The position numbers were made by a program, and so were the translations under genes. From JAJDTR01 sp965220415 (GTDB lineage: Bacteria; Poribacteria; WGA-4E; JAJDTR01): a stretch of DNA of 64,000 nt. The stretch spans positions 3,658,001 through 3,722,000 of the forward strand of contig OZ244829.1 of the NCBI GenBank assembly GCA_965220415.1. The letters are read 5' to 3'. Numbering within the stretch: position 1 is the stretch's first letter; each line of letters opens with the position of its first letter. This document shows positions 38,565 through 46,771 of this stretch, one piece after another. The notes below the pieces were generated by a model. It was not told the DNA's origin. It ran no database searches and saw nothing but the letters and a program-made list of their open reading frames with translations.

Positions 38565-38699
38565 CAGTGGCCAGTGGTCAGTGACCAGTGAGAGCATCCA
38601 AAAACAGTGGCCAGTGGCTAGTGGTCGGTGACCAGTGAAAGCGTCTAAAAACAGTGGCTAGTATAAGAATCTAAAGACAGTGGTCAGTGAAAGCATCAC
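38565..38699. repeat. CAGTGGCCAGTGG-type tandem repeat inside the suf array
   Basis: Four degenerate units beginning with CAGTGG and ending in GTGAAAGC.TC.A (starts near 38565, 38605, 38651 and 38678). Within a unit the heptamer CAGTGRY is repeated (CAGTGGCCAGTGGTCAGTGA). It fills the sufD-glutaredoxin gap. Confidence 0.8.
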
Positions 38700-38778
38700 T
38701 TTCCACATTTCAATTGTACAGGAAAGTAACTTCCTAATAGTTGGTTATGGATTGTACTACATACCCAAGCCGTTATAC

Positions 38779-40221
38779 TTATTTTGTAGCCGTAAGTTTT
38801 TGCGTAATCGAGTCCTGCAATTCGCCGCGAACCGATTCCAGCGGAATCCTATCCATCACCGGCTCAAAGAAACCGTCGACAATCATCTTCTCGGCTTGGC
38901 TGCGGGACAGCCCGCGGCTCATCAGGTAGAACACCTGTTCTTTATCAATCGGTCCCGCGGTCGCTCCATGCGTGCAGCGCACCTCGTGCGCTTGGATTTC
39001 CAAGCCCGGCAGCGTATCTGCATGCGCACGATCGCTCAACACCAGGTTATCGTTTTTCTGATAAGCGTCCGTATGTTGACCATCGGGATAGACGTAGATA
39101 TTGCCGCTCCATGCCGTTTGTGATCGATCGCGGAGCACGGTTCTATACAACAGATCGCTGCAAGTATGCGGTGCGATGTGCTCTTGGGCAGTGCTGACAT
39201 CAATATGCTGACGCGAATGGGTGAACGTCAGTCCGAGCATTTGCACGTTGCTTCCCGCGCCTTCCAACGCTGAAGTCTGATTCAGCTTGCTCAGGCGACT
39301 TCCCAAGGTGCCGGTGACCCAACAGAGTTGGGAATCCCTTCCGGCAATCGCACGCTGCGTGGAAAAATTCCAGACCTGCTGATTCCATCGTTGTACTTGC
39401 ACGTAAGTGACGTTTGCGTTCTGTCCGGCAAAGATTTCAACGGCGCCGCAATGGAATCCTGCCGCCTCGCCATCTGTCGAAACTTGCTCCTCAAGAATCG
39501 TAACCTTGCTATCGGCGTCGGCAACAACAATTGTATGCGACAAATCCGCATACTGTGACTCCGAAAGCGAGATGAAGGCACGCAACGGAATCTCGACGAC
39601 AACTTCTTTGGGGACGTGCAGCAGGTATCCGCCTTGCCAAAACGCGCCATGCAACGCATCAAATTTGTTTCGCAGCGGGATGTTGCCGCTGCGGAGTTGT
39701 GTTTCGGACGTCACCCCCTTGGTCATGAAATACGACCTGACAACATCGGGACGTTCCTTCAACGCCGTGTTGAGATCCGCGAAATATACCCCTTTTCGTT
39801 CAGTCTCCTTTGAAAGAAAGGATTCGACGGGGAAGCCATCCACCATAGCAATGACGCCGGATGACGCTTCTTTCGACTCCGCCTGAGTTTTCGTTATGCC
39901 TGATGAGGTGGGTGTTTCCGATGCGTCCGATGCCGAAAATGCGACCGGTTTGTAGTCATCCACATTGAAACCGCGCATGTTCCGCTTGGTGCGTCGCCAG
40001 TAGTCCTGCGTGCGCATGTCCACTTTCCGCCGCCACTCGTCATCATCGGAGGTGTGCGGCATCAGGAGCGATTCGTAAACGTTGAATGCCTCCAATCGCC
40101 TCTCACGCATCCACTTGGGTTCATCTTGGCATCTGGATATCTCCTCCACAAAGTCGCGTGAAAAGTCCCCCGTGCGCACATCATGGGCACGGGGGCGAGT
40201 TTGAATCAGTTCGGAACTCAA
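38779..40221 (-). CDS. sufD: Fe-S cluster assembly protein SufD
   Basis: About 480 residues, right-handed beta-helix scaffold subunit of SufBC2D. Signatures: KWMRERRLEAFNVYESL near the N-terminus and the C-terminal GATAGPIDKEQVFYLMSRGL, then SRSQAEKMIVDGFFEPV. The usual ATG is missing: TTG at 40221 is preferred because GGAG is 7 nt upstream; a second TTG two codons earlier overlaps that site. Clearly the D paralogue of the next gene by the shared C-terminal pattern. Confidence 0.93.
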   Translation of the reverse strand: MSSELIQTRPRAHDVRTGDFSRDFVEEISRCQDEPKWMRERRLEAFNVYESLLMPHTSDDDEWRRKVDMRTQDYWRRTKRNMRGFNVDDYKPVAFSASDASETPTSSGITKTQAESKEASSGVIAMVDGFPVESFLSKETERKGVYFADLNTALKERPDVVRSYFMTKGVTSETQLRSGNIPLRNKFDALHGAFWQGGYLLHVPKEVVVEIPLRAFISLSESQYADLSHTIVVADADSKVTILEEQVSTDGEAAGFHCGAVEIFAGQNANVTYVQVQRWNQQVWNFSTQRAIAGRDSQLCWVTGTLGSRLSKLNQTSALEGAGSNVQMLGLTFTHSRQHIDVSTAQEHIAPHTCSDLLYRTVLRDRSQTAWSGNIYVYPDGQHTDAYQKNDNLVLSDRAHADTLPGLEIQAHEVRCTHGATAGPIDKEQVFYLMSRGLSRSQAEKMIVDGFFEPVMDRIPLESVRGELQDSITQKLTATK

Positions 40222-40271
40222 TTGCAATCTCCACTCTTGAAACGTGATAAACGCCGCTACCGGTTCACCTG

Positions 40272-41690
40272 TTAGCCGACAGACCCTTCCATCTGCAGTT
40301 GGATTAAACGATTCATCTCTACGGCGTACTCCATCGGAAGCTCCTTGATGAGCGGATCAATAAACCCGTTAACAATCATGGTTGACGCCGCTTCCTCGGA
40401 AAGTCCGCGACTCATCAGATAGAAGAGCTGTTCCTCGCCTATTTTGCTGACGTGCGCTTCGTGTTCAATGCTCACATCGTTCTCGCCAATCTCAATGACG
40501 GGGTAGGTATCGGATCGTGAATCTTCATCAAGAATCAAGGCATCGCACACAACGTGGGATTTACACCCCTTCGCGCGCTTTGCCACGTCGACCCAACCAC
40601 GATAGCTGGAGATGCCGCCATCTTTACTAATCGACTTGGAGGTAATGCGCGAGGTGGTGTGCGGCGCGCAGTGGAAGACCTTGCCGCCAGCGTCCTGGTG
40701 TTGTCCGCTGCTTGCGAAAGCGATTGAGAGAATCTCGCCGCGAGCCCCCGGCTCCATCATGTAAATGCTGGGATACTTCATCGTGAGTTTGGAACCCAAG
40801 TTGCCGTCAATCCATTCCATATGCGCGTCCTCGTAGGCGACTGCGCGCTTGGTGACGAGGTTATACACGTTATTCGCCCAATTTTGGATGGTGGTGTAGC
40901 GGACACGCGACCCCTTCTTACAGATGATTTCCACAACGGCGCTGTGCAGCGATTCGCTGGAAAATGTTGGTGCGGTACATCCTTCGACATAGTGCACCTC
41001 GGCACCTTCGTCGGCGATGATGAGCGTACGCTCAAATTGCCCCATATTCTCGGTATTGATGCGGAAGTACGCCTGCAGCGGGTAGTTGACTTTGACTCCG
41101 GGCGGAACATAAATAAAGCTGCCGCCGCTCCAGACAGCGCTGTTGAGCGCGGCAAACTGATTGTCCGCCGACGGAATCACTGTGCCGAAGTATTCTTTCA
41201 CCAAATCGGGGTGTTCACGCAGCGCGGTATCGGTATCAAGAAAGACAACGCCAAGCTTGTCGAGTTCCTTCTCCATGTTGTGGTAGACCACTTCCGAGTC
41301 GTATTGCGCTCCGACCCCGGCGAGAAATTTCCGTTCGGCTTCGGGAATGCCGAGCCGATCAAACGTCTTCTTGATGTCGTCGGGCACGTCATCCCAACTC
41401 CGCTCACTGCGATCAGAAGCTTTGACGTAGTAGTAGATGTCGTCAAAATCGAGTTTGGACAAATCGCCGCCCCATTTGGTCATCGGTTTCTGTTTGAAAA
41501 TTTCGTAGGCTTTCAGGCGGTATTGCCGCATCCAATCCGGTTCGCCCTTGATGTCGCACATCTGGTTAATAATTTCGGGGTCCAAACCCTTCCGTGATTT
41601 GAAAACCGGTTTAACATCATCGTGAAAACCGTATTTATAGTCGCTGCTGATACCTAAGTCCTGTTGTGTTGTCTTTTCTGGAGCTGCCAT
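40272..41690 (-). CDS. sufB: Fe-S cluster assembly protein SufB
   Basis: 472 residues, main scaffold of the Suf complex. Signatures: GEPDWMRQYRLKAYEIFKQ, VGAQYDSEVVYH, YVEGCTAPTFSSESLHSAVV with the conserved Cys, and C-terminal SIEHEAHVSKIGEEQLFYL. AGGAAAA lies before the ATG. Order sufC-sufB-sufD in transcription differs from E. coli (sufB-C-D) but is common elsewhere. Confidence 0.97.
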   Translation of the reverse strand: MAAPEKTTQQDLGISSDYKYGFHDDVKPVFKSRKGLDPEIINQMCDIKGEPDWMRQYRLKAYEIFKQKPMTKWGGDLSKLDFDDIYYYVKASDRSERSWDDVPDDIKKTFDRLGIPEAERKFLAGVGAQYDSEVVYHNMEKELDKLGVVFLDTDTALREHPDLVKEYFGTVIPSADNQFAALNSAVWSGGSFIYVPPGVKVNYPLQAYFRINTENMGQFERTLIIADEGAEVHYVEGCTAPTFSSESLHSAVVEIICKKGSRVRYTTIQNWANNVYNLVTKRAVAYEDAHMEWIDGNLGSKLTMKYPSIYMMEPGARGEILSIAFASSGQHQDAGGKVFHCAPHTTSRITSKSISKDGGISSYRGWVDVAKRAKGCKSHVVCDALILDEDSRSDTYPVIEIGENDVSIEHEAHVSKIGEEQLFYLMSRGLSEEAASTMIVNGFIDPLIKELPMEYAVEMNRLIQLQMEGSVG

Positions 41691-41791
41691 AGTATTTTTC
41701 CTTTATCGCGTATCGCGCGATTGATTGCAGATGATTCGTAAACGAATGTTCTTACACACCGCGCTCAGGTTTTGTTCCTCGCGATTTTAAC

Positions 41792-42625
41792 CTAGCCTCG
41801 GAAAGCGCTCGATTCTTCCGCGTCGCCGTCAGTTTCCGGCACTGCCTCCGCGATGTCGTATTTTTCGCGTATCGGATCGTATCCTTTTTCCTCCAACAGC
41901 TCGGCAAGTTCCCATCCCCCGGACTCGACGATTCTGCCGTCAAGCAGAACGTGCACATGTTCGGGTCGGATATAGTTGAGGAGGCGCGGGTAGTGTGTGA
42001 TAATCAAAACTCCCAAATTGGGTCCTATCAACTGGTTCACACTTTCACCAACAATGCGGACAGCGTCGATATCCAATCCGGAGTCCGTCTCATCAAGAAT
42101 CGCCACTTTGGGTTCGAGCATCGCGAGTTGTAGAATCTCCGCTCTCTTTTTCTCGCCGCCCGAAAAGCCGTCGTTAAGATAGCGCCGTGCGAACGATTCA
42201 TCGACGCCCAACTGTTTCATTTTTCCTCGAAGTTCGCGGCGAAATTCACGCATGGGAATCAATTCGGTAGTTTCGCTTCCGTTTGAACTTTCGGAGCGCA
42301 CGGAACTCACCGCCATTCGGAGAAAATTCGCCATGGTAACCCCCGGAATCGCCGTTGGGTACTGAAAGGCGAGAAAGAGTCCAAGCCTCGCTCGTTCGTT
42401 CGGTTCCAACTCAAGGATGGGTACACCGTTGAAAGTAACCGTACCTTTGTCAACATCGTAGTGCGGATGCCCCATCAGTGCGTTGGATAGGGTACTTTTG
42501 CCCGACCCGTTAGGTCCCATGAGCGCGTGGATTTCGCCCTGCTTAATCCTGAGGTTAAGCCCCTTGATAATCGGCTTGTCTTCAACGCTCACGTGTAAAT
42601 CATCAATAACTAACTCATCACTCAT
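41792..42625 (-). CDS. sufC: Suf complex ATPase SufC
   Basis: 277 residues, ABC-type ATPase that drives SufBCD. Walker A GPNGSGKST, signature FSGGEKKRAEILQ, Walker B KVAILDETDSGLDID and switch His in IITHYPRLLNYI. First of the suf genes in transcription order, 65 bp after moaA. Confidence 0.97.
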   Translation of the reverse strand: MSDELVIDDLHVSVEDKPIIKGLNLRIKQGEIHALMGPNGSGKSTLSNALMGHPHYDVDKGTVTFNGVPILELEPNERARLGLFLAFQYPTAIPGVTMANFLRMAVSSVRSESSNGSETTELIPMREFRRELRGKMKQLGVDESFARRYLNDGFSGGEKKRAEILQLAMLEPKVAILDETDSGLDIDAVRIVGESVNQLIGPNLGVLIITHYPRLLNYIRPEHVHVLLDGRIVESGGWELAELLEEKGYDPIREKYDIAEAVPETDGDAEESSAFRG

Positions 42626-42690
42626 CGTTTTGCGTAAATCCCTTCACAGTCCTACAATTCAGTTTCTCTACAGCATTCGCCGAGGTGAGG

Positions 42691-43686
42691 TTATCCTCCA
42701 ATCCTCGACATATTGCGCTCCGGTTTGATAAAATCCGAGGCGTTTATCTTGTGCCCGGGGCCCTTGGCTTTCACGGCGTCCACAATCATATCCGCAATCA
42801 CGCCGTCGGGCGCGCCGGCGCGCAGGTGCATCAACAAATCGGTTTCCGTCAACGAAAACAGGCATGTTCGGAACTTTCCGTCCGAAGTCAGGCGAATGCG
42901 GTTGCATTGGTCACAGAACGGCTCGCTGACAGAGGCGATGATGCCGATTTCGCCGCCGTTGTCTCTGAAGCGGAAACACTTTGCCGTATCGTGCTTCCGG
43001 TCACCCTCGTTTGGAACTGGCACAAGGGGAAAGACCGCATTGATTTTATTCACAATCTCCTCGCCGGGAATAAACATATTCTTTCCCCAAATGTCGTCTG
43101 CATCCAGGGGCATAAACTCAATGAATCGGAGTTGATAGGAATTTTCCCGAGCAAACGCTGCTAGGTCGACGATTTCGTCGTCCGAAAACCCGCGCAGCGG
43201 CACGGCGTTGACCTTAATCGGGTCAAACCCGCAGCGCTTCGCCTCGCGCAACCCCTCTAATACTTTGGAGAGAACTTTTCGGCGCGTCATCTGCTCAAAT
43301 TTTGATTCGTTCAGCGTGTCAAGGCTGACGTTGATGCGTCGAAGCCCGGCGTCGTAAAGTGCACCCGCCTGTTTAATCAAGCCGATGCCGTTTGTCGTCA
43401 AGCTGATGTCCTTCAGTCCTTCAATTTGGCTGAGCCGGCTGATGAGTTCCGGAACGCCGCGACGAACCAACGGTTCCCCGCCGGTGACTCTGACCTTGCG
43501 AACGCCCAAATCGACAAAGATGCGGGCAAGGTGGACAATTTCGTCAAACGTCATCACCTCTTCATCTTCCATAAACTCCATGTCTTCCGGCATACAATAG
43601 ACGCAGCGAAAGTTGCACTGGTCGGTTATGGAGATGCGCAGGTTTGTGTGCACGCGGTTGAAATTGTCGATAAGTTGCGATTTCAT
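42691..43686 (-). CDS. moaA: GTP 3',8-cyclase MoaA (molybdopterin synthesis)
   Basis: 331 residues, radical SAM enzyme making the first intermediate of molybdenum cofactor. N-terminal cluster CNFRCVYC; C-terminal cluster CDQCNRIRLTSDGKFRTC; ends in MSRIGG, the conserved Gly-Gly tail. ATG 43686 is chosen over a longer 28-residue leader because the family starts close before this point. Being a two-cluster Fe-S protein it is a client of the following suf genes. Confidence 0.96.
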   Translation of the reverse strand: MKSQLIDNFNRVHTNLRISITDQCNFRCVYCMPEDMEFMEDEEVMTFDEIVHLARIFVDLGVRKVRVTGGEPLVRRGVPELISRLSQIEGLKDISLTTNGIGLIKQAGALYDAGLRRINVSLDTLNESKFEQMTRRKVLSKVLEGLREAKRCGFDPIKVNAVPLRGFSDDEIVDLAAFARENSYQLRFIEFMPLDADDIWGKNMFIPGEEIVNKINAVFPLVPVPNEGDRKHDTAKCFRFRDNGGEIGIIASVSEPFCDQCNRIRLTSDGKFRTCLFSLTETDLLMHLRAGAPDGVIADMIVDAVKAKGPGHKINASDFIKPERNMSRIGG

Positions 43687-43935
43687 TGCGTTGCGGTGGG
43701 GCTTCAAGACTATAATCAGCTTCGATATATGCCGGTTCTCGTTAATCTCTTGGCACGAGGATGATATCACAGGGCGGTGTCTTAGGCAAGTTTTTTATGC
43801 TAATTACCTTAAAAAAGCGTGAACTGACGGGGTTGGGGGGAGAAGCCTGAGAGATGGGGAGGCACGCTGCTAATCGCGCGAAAATGCTTTCATAGGTTGG
43901 CAAGAGTTCTATGTGGGTTCAATCGCGGTCGTTAT

Positions 43936-44071
43936 TAGGATTTCTATGGGAACTCTATCGCAGGATTTACTATGGGATAGCTATCGCAGGATTTACTATC
44001 GCGCGCGCTATCCGCTTGCTTGATCTCATTATCCATTCGCTTGATCCCTCCCTAATCAGTCGGTTGATCTC
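43936..44071 (+). repeat. Modular dispersed repeat, copy 7 (longest left arm)
   Basis: Five left modules in a row (GGATTTCTATGGGA, ACTCTATCGCA, GGATTTACTATGGGA, TAGCTATCGCA, GGATTTACTATCGC) then right modules CTTGCTTGATC, CCATTCGCTTGATCCCTCC and AATCAGTCGGTTGATC. Confidence 0.8.
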
Positions 44072-44139
44072 AGTTGATTGTCTGAAAATGTGAACAAAAT
44101 GTTGATCCATTACCCTTTTTTGGGTGGTTTTGGCTGAAC

Positions 44140-44182
44140 TTGTTCCTATTTTTTGTAAAAATACCCCCAAAAATAGGAACAA
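44140..44182. repeat. AT-rich hairpin, 14-bp stem
   Basis: TTGTTCCTATTTTT and AAAAATAGGAACAA pair around a 15-nt loop. A-runs and T-runs on both sides would allow bidirectional termination, but no gene end is near. Confidence 0.55.
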
Positions 44183-44503
44183 AAATGTGAACAGAAGCTT
44201 GATTTCGAGGGAGTGTTCACATGGTCTGATTCAATGCTTTCCTTTGATAGCGCGGGTTCATACGCAGGCAAATGTGAACAAGATGTTAACAGGAAAAAAA
44301 GATCGTCGTCACCAAGGTCAATTCTAGGTACGCGAAAAGTCAAAGCGCGGACCTGTTGGAGCACGGAAAATCGGCGATTTGGGGAACAGCGCATCCATTT
44401 CGCCGCTTATTTGTTCCCTCCGTATCGTACTATGCATGTGTAAAGTTGTCAATGGAAAATCATAGCAGTTGGGGAACAAGCGGCTAAGGCGGTCGTGGGA
44501 AGC

Positions 44504-44653
44504 ATGGAACGGCACAGCGTAACGCTAAAAGAGGGTGGGTATCGAAGGCGTATCGTCTTGAAATGGCATAATGGTAGAGAAGAACGCTCCAAGACGGTCA
44601 CCGGGGCGTTCAAGAGCAATCCTAAATCGATAGGGAGACTGAAAGATTCTTAG
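44504..44653 (+). CDS. Possible small basic protein, doubtful
   Basis: 49 codons: starts MERHSVTLKEGGYRRRIVL, then KWHNGREERSKTVTG. The composition is protein-like and basic, similar in feel to an integrase or DNA-binding N-terminus, but there is no Shine-Dalgarno and no recognisable family. It could be the 5' end of a lost gene. Confidence 0.25.
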   Translation: MERHSVTLKEGGYRRRIVLKWHNGREERSKTVTGAFKSNPKSIGRLKDS

Positions 44654-45123
44654 CACGATTTCCGTGCATTGATGCTGTTAAGAATCGATAAAAAAGGGTG
44701 TTTGGGCTTTTGTCCGATAGTGTATTGGTACGCCTGTTCAATTAACGCCATAATGTCGTCGATACAGTTTAACGAGTTAAAATCGAAAACAACCGGCCAT
44801 CCCTAGCGCTTACCTGTTCTACATAGCCCCTTCGGATCCGTGATCTGTGTGAGCGGTAACCTCAGCCTCGCAACAAGGCGTCCTCCCTTTCGAGGTAAGA
44901 GCCTAACAAACCCAAGCCGCGGCGCCCCGTTCTATCCGCCCTGGCCGCCGCCGCCCACGAGAACGCTTGGCCTGCCTTCGCCGTTCCAAAACACTGCGTA
45001 CGACCCGTCAGCACTTATTCCCATACTAGCATTCGCCGCGTCTCAGCGACACGCATCTTGATATCGAACCCCTCCGTCCGGATACGCCGATCGAAGTAGA
45101 GTAGTGTGTTGCTCGTTAAAACA
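44650..45123 (-). pseudogene. Possible decayed reading frame with three internal stops
   Basis: One minus-strand frame of 158 codons reads as protein-like segments separated by TGA (45016), TAG (44932) and TAG (44803): a DGGVRYQDACR segment, GISADGSYAVFWNGEGR, RLRLPLTQITDPKGLC and VVFDFNSLNCIDDIMALIEQ. Fewer stops than chance would give, and all three could arise from CGA or CAG codons by one C-to-T change. No start and no family, so this is tentative. Confidence 0.25.
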
Positions 45124-45141
45124 TTACTTGGTAATCCGGCT

Positions 45142-45537
45142 TCAATCCGGCACGGCAAAGACCTCAACCTTCGTGATAACGCCCAGCGCGTAGGTTTTGG
45201 GAATCACCCGCACCGCGTCACCGATGCCTCGCAGCTTGATTCGTGTTGCCCCCTCAATGTGCGTCTTAATCTCTTTGACAAGTTTCCACTCATCTTCTCC
45301 GTCGCGGATATAGATATCCGTTCCACGGATAGGGTCGAGCGAGTGGATGACCACTTGCCTAATCATCCGCCGTTTTGGAAGTTTGACGCTGTAGGCGCTG
45401 GGCAGCGTTTCCGAATGCGGGTCGTAATAAAACACGGCGTCGACGGGTTCGAGTTCGGGAGGTTCTTCCATAATCACGGCGCAACCGGCAAAGCAAAGCA
45501 ATCCGGCGCCGAATGCCATCACCGTTTTAACTGTCAT
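45142..45537 (-). CDS. Lipoprotein, paralogue of the one at 51460
   Basis: 131 residues. Lipobox FAGC after AFGAGLL predicts a lipoprotein. The mature part has VVIHSLDPIRGTDIYIRDG and WKLVKEIKTHIEGATRI, which match in pattern RYIRMDTEESIKNIDIYVWEG and WQIVRQLKSPIDAQTRI of the lipoprotein at 51460. The domain looks like a beta sandwich of discoidin type (inference). Start overlaps the end of the STAS gene by 11 bp, so the two are cotranscribed. Confidence 0.8.
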   Translation of the reverse strand: MTVKTVMAFGAGLLCFAGCAVIMEEPPELEPVDAVFYYDPHSETLPSAYSVKLPKRRMIRQVVIHSLDPIRGTDIYIRDGEDEWKLVKEIKTHIEGATRIKLRGIGDAVRVIPKTYALGVITKVEVFAVPD

Positions 45538-45883
45538 GCGGTTCTCTAAGCCTCAAAATCGCCTCATTTTCGCTATCGAAGTGTTCGAACTGACTTACCA
45601 AGTGGGACATAACGAGAAGGTTGTTGATGTGCGAGCCGACGTTAATGACTCCTATCCGCCCCTTCTGTTTCTTGACTATCATCTGAATTTCCATCATTGC
45701 TCCAAGCCCGGTGCTATCCATCATTTTTACTCTGTCGAAATCGAATAGGATTTTGGGAGCTCTCTCATCAGCGGGCAGTGCCTCAAAAATGTACTCTCGA
45801 AATTGTTTAGAAGTGTGACCCGTTATTCTGCCGCCGGGTCTGAATATGAAAACGCCAGTCTTGTAAGTCACAAAATTCTTCAT
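45527..45883 (-). CDS. STAS-domain protein (anti-sigma factor antagonist type)
   Basis: 118 residues, a single STAS domain: FRPGGRITGHTSKQFREYI, ILFDFDRVKMMDSTGLGAM with the Ser that is phosphorylated in SpoIIAA-like proteins, and GRIGVINVGSHINNLL. Such proteins switch an anti-sigma kinase or other partner. No kinase or sigma factor is nearby, and the cotranscribed partner is a lipoprotein, which is unusual. AAAGGG precedes the ATG. Confidence 0.9.
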   Translation of the reverse strand: MKNFVTYKTGVFIFRPGGRITGHTSKQFREYIFEALPADERAPKILFDFDRVKMMDSTGLGAMMEIQMIVKKQKGRIGVINVGSHINNLLVMSHLVSQFEHFDSENEAILRLREPHDS

Positions 45884-45957
45884 AAACTACCCTTTCTCGC
45901 AATCGGTTGCGAACTGGAAGTGAATGCAATACGCCGCGATATCGCCGCCATGCCGTA

Positions 45958-46206
45958 TCAGTAAGCCACAATTAGGGGCAGTGCGGTGAGATCGGACGCA
46001 TCGTCAGGGTTGGAAATCATCGTGCGAATCAAGCCGCTAATGTGGTCGAAGCGGCGATAATTGAACTGGTCGAACAGTCGGGATTCGCCGCCCGAAAGCG
46101 TTGAATCCGCGCGGAATCCGGAAGCTCGTTTTGACAAATTGAAAACATGGCGATTCCGTAAATCGGCCGTTGGAGAATGTCGATGATGTCCTCGTTCTTC
46201 TTTATT
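45958..46206 (-). pseudogene. Gene remnant without start codon
   Basis: An 82-codon frame with protein-like sequence in its 3' part: RNRHVFNLSKRASGFRADS, GGESRLFDQFNYRRFDHIS, GLIRTMISNPDDASDLTAL, then a stop. No in-frame ATG or Shine-Dalgarno. It follows the broken small gene at 46202 with a 5-bp overlap. Family not recognised. Confidence 0.4.
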
Positions 46207-46450
46207 CTAACAAACTTAGTATATTGTCAATAATCACCTTTGCGTCACTGGCTGCCTGGTTTCCTTTTAGCAGCTCCACCTTGCTCCTTATAGAATCCAA
46301 TTTGGTCCTTGAGTTTATGCTTTTAAATCCATCGAGTCCTTCGTGTCACTCTGTCAGAACGTCCAAAAGCATGTCCTCTATTTTCAAGACCAATTGTTGG
46401 TCTAACTTCTCCGGATCTAACGCTAATACTTTTTCTTTAATATCGTCCAT
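46202..46450 (-). pseudogene. Small helical protein gene broken by one TGA
   Basis: Reads MDDIKEKVLALDPEKLDQQ, LVLKIEDMLLDVLTE, stop TGA, then in the same frame HEGLDGFKSINSRTKLDSIR and KVELLKGNQAASDAKVIID to TAA: 82 codons in all. Both halves are amphipathic-helix-like. Replacing the stop by a sense codon restores one small helical protein. The first half alone (34 residues) could still be made. GGGAG lies just before ATG. Confidence 0.5.
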
Positions 46451-46600
46451 ATCTCCCGTTCCATTGCCGGAGACACGTGCCGGAACACATCCTTACCGAT
46501 CCAACCGCAAAGAAATCAGCGGAAGGGCACCAGAGGTGAACAGAATCGTAAAGAAAAGCCCCTAGTGCCCTCTCTCTGTCGAGAATGGAGAGGAGAAGAT

Positions 46601-46739
46601 TTACTATCGCACGGGATTTACTATGGGATCTCTATCGTACTAGAATCTCTATCGCCTTCGCTAATCGCTCAGTTGATCTGTCCGCTCGTTTGATCCCTCA
46701 TTATCCATTCGGTTGATCGTTATTCACTCGCTTGATCTC
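46601..46739 (+). repeat. Modular dispersed repeat, copy 8
   Basis: Left modules TTTACTATCGCACGGG, GGGATCTCTATCGTACTAG and AATCTCTATCGCCTTCGC, then right modules CAGTTGATC, CTCGTTTGATCCCTC, CCATTCGGTTGATC and TATTCACTCGCTTGATC. Most right modules of any copy. Confidence 0.8.
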
Positions 46740-46771
46740 CACCCGCCTCTCGAAAGAACGTCAGGCAGTCG

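Larger units (their letters stand above)
43687..45141. other. 1.45-kb accessory region without a firm gene
   Basis: Holds repeat copy 7, an AT-rich 14-bp-stem hairpin (44140-44182), three direct repeats of AATGTGAACA.AA/GATGTT type (44086, 44183, 44271), a 49-codon frame (44504) and a minus-strand frame with several stops (44650-45123). Base composition shifts from AT-rich (44.1-44.3 kb) to GC-rich (44.85-45.0 kb), suggesting a patchwork. Confidence 0.55.

Noticed and set aside
38565..38699. Possible CRISPR array
   Set aside because: Units differ in length and sequence, there are no unique spacers of constant size and no cas genes; it is a heptamer-based tandem repeat.
40821..41597. 258-codon plus-strand frame opposite sufB
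   Set aside because: Antisense shadow of SufB with no ribosome site.
46170..46565. 131-codon plus-strand frame
   Set aside because: Ser/Leu-rich shadow of the minus-strand helical small gene; no Shine-Dalgarno.
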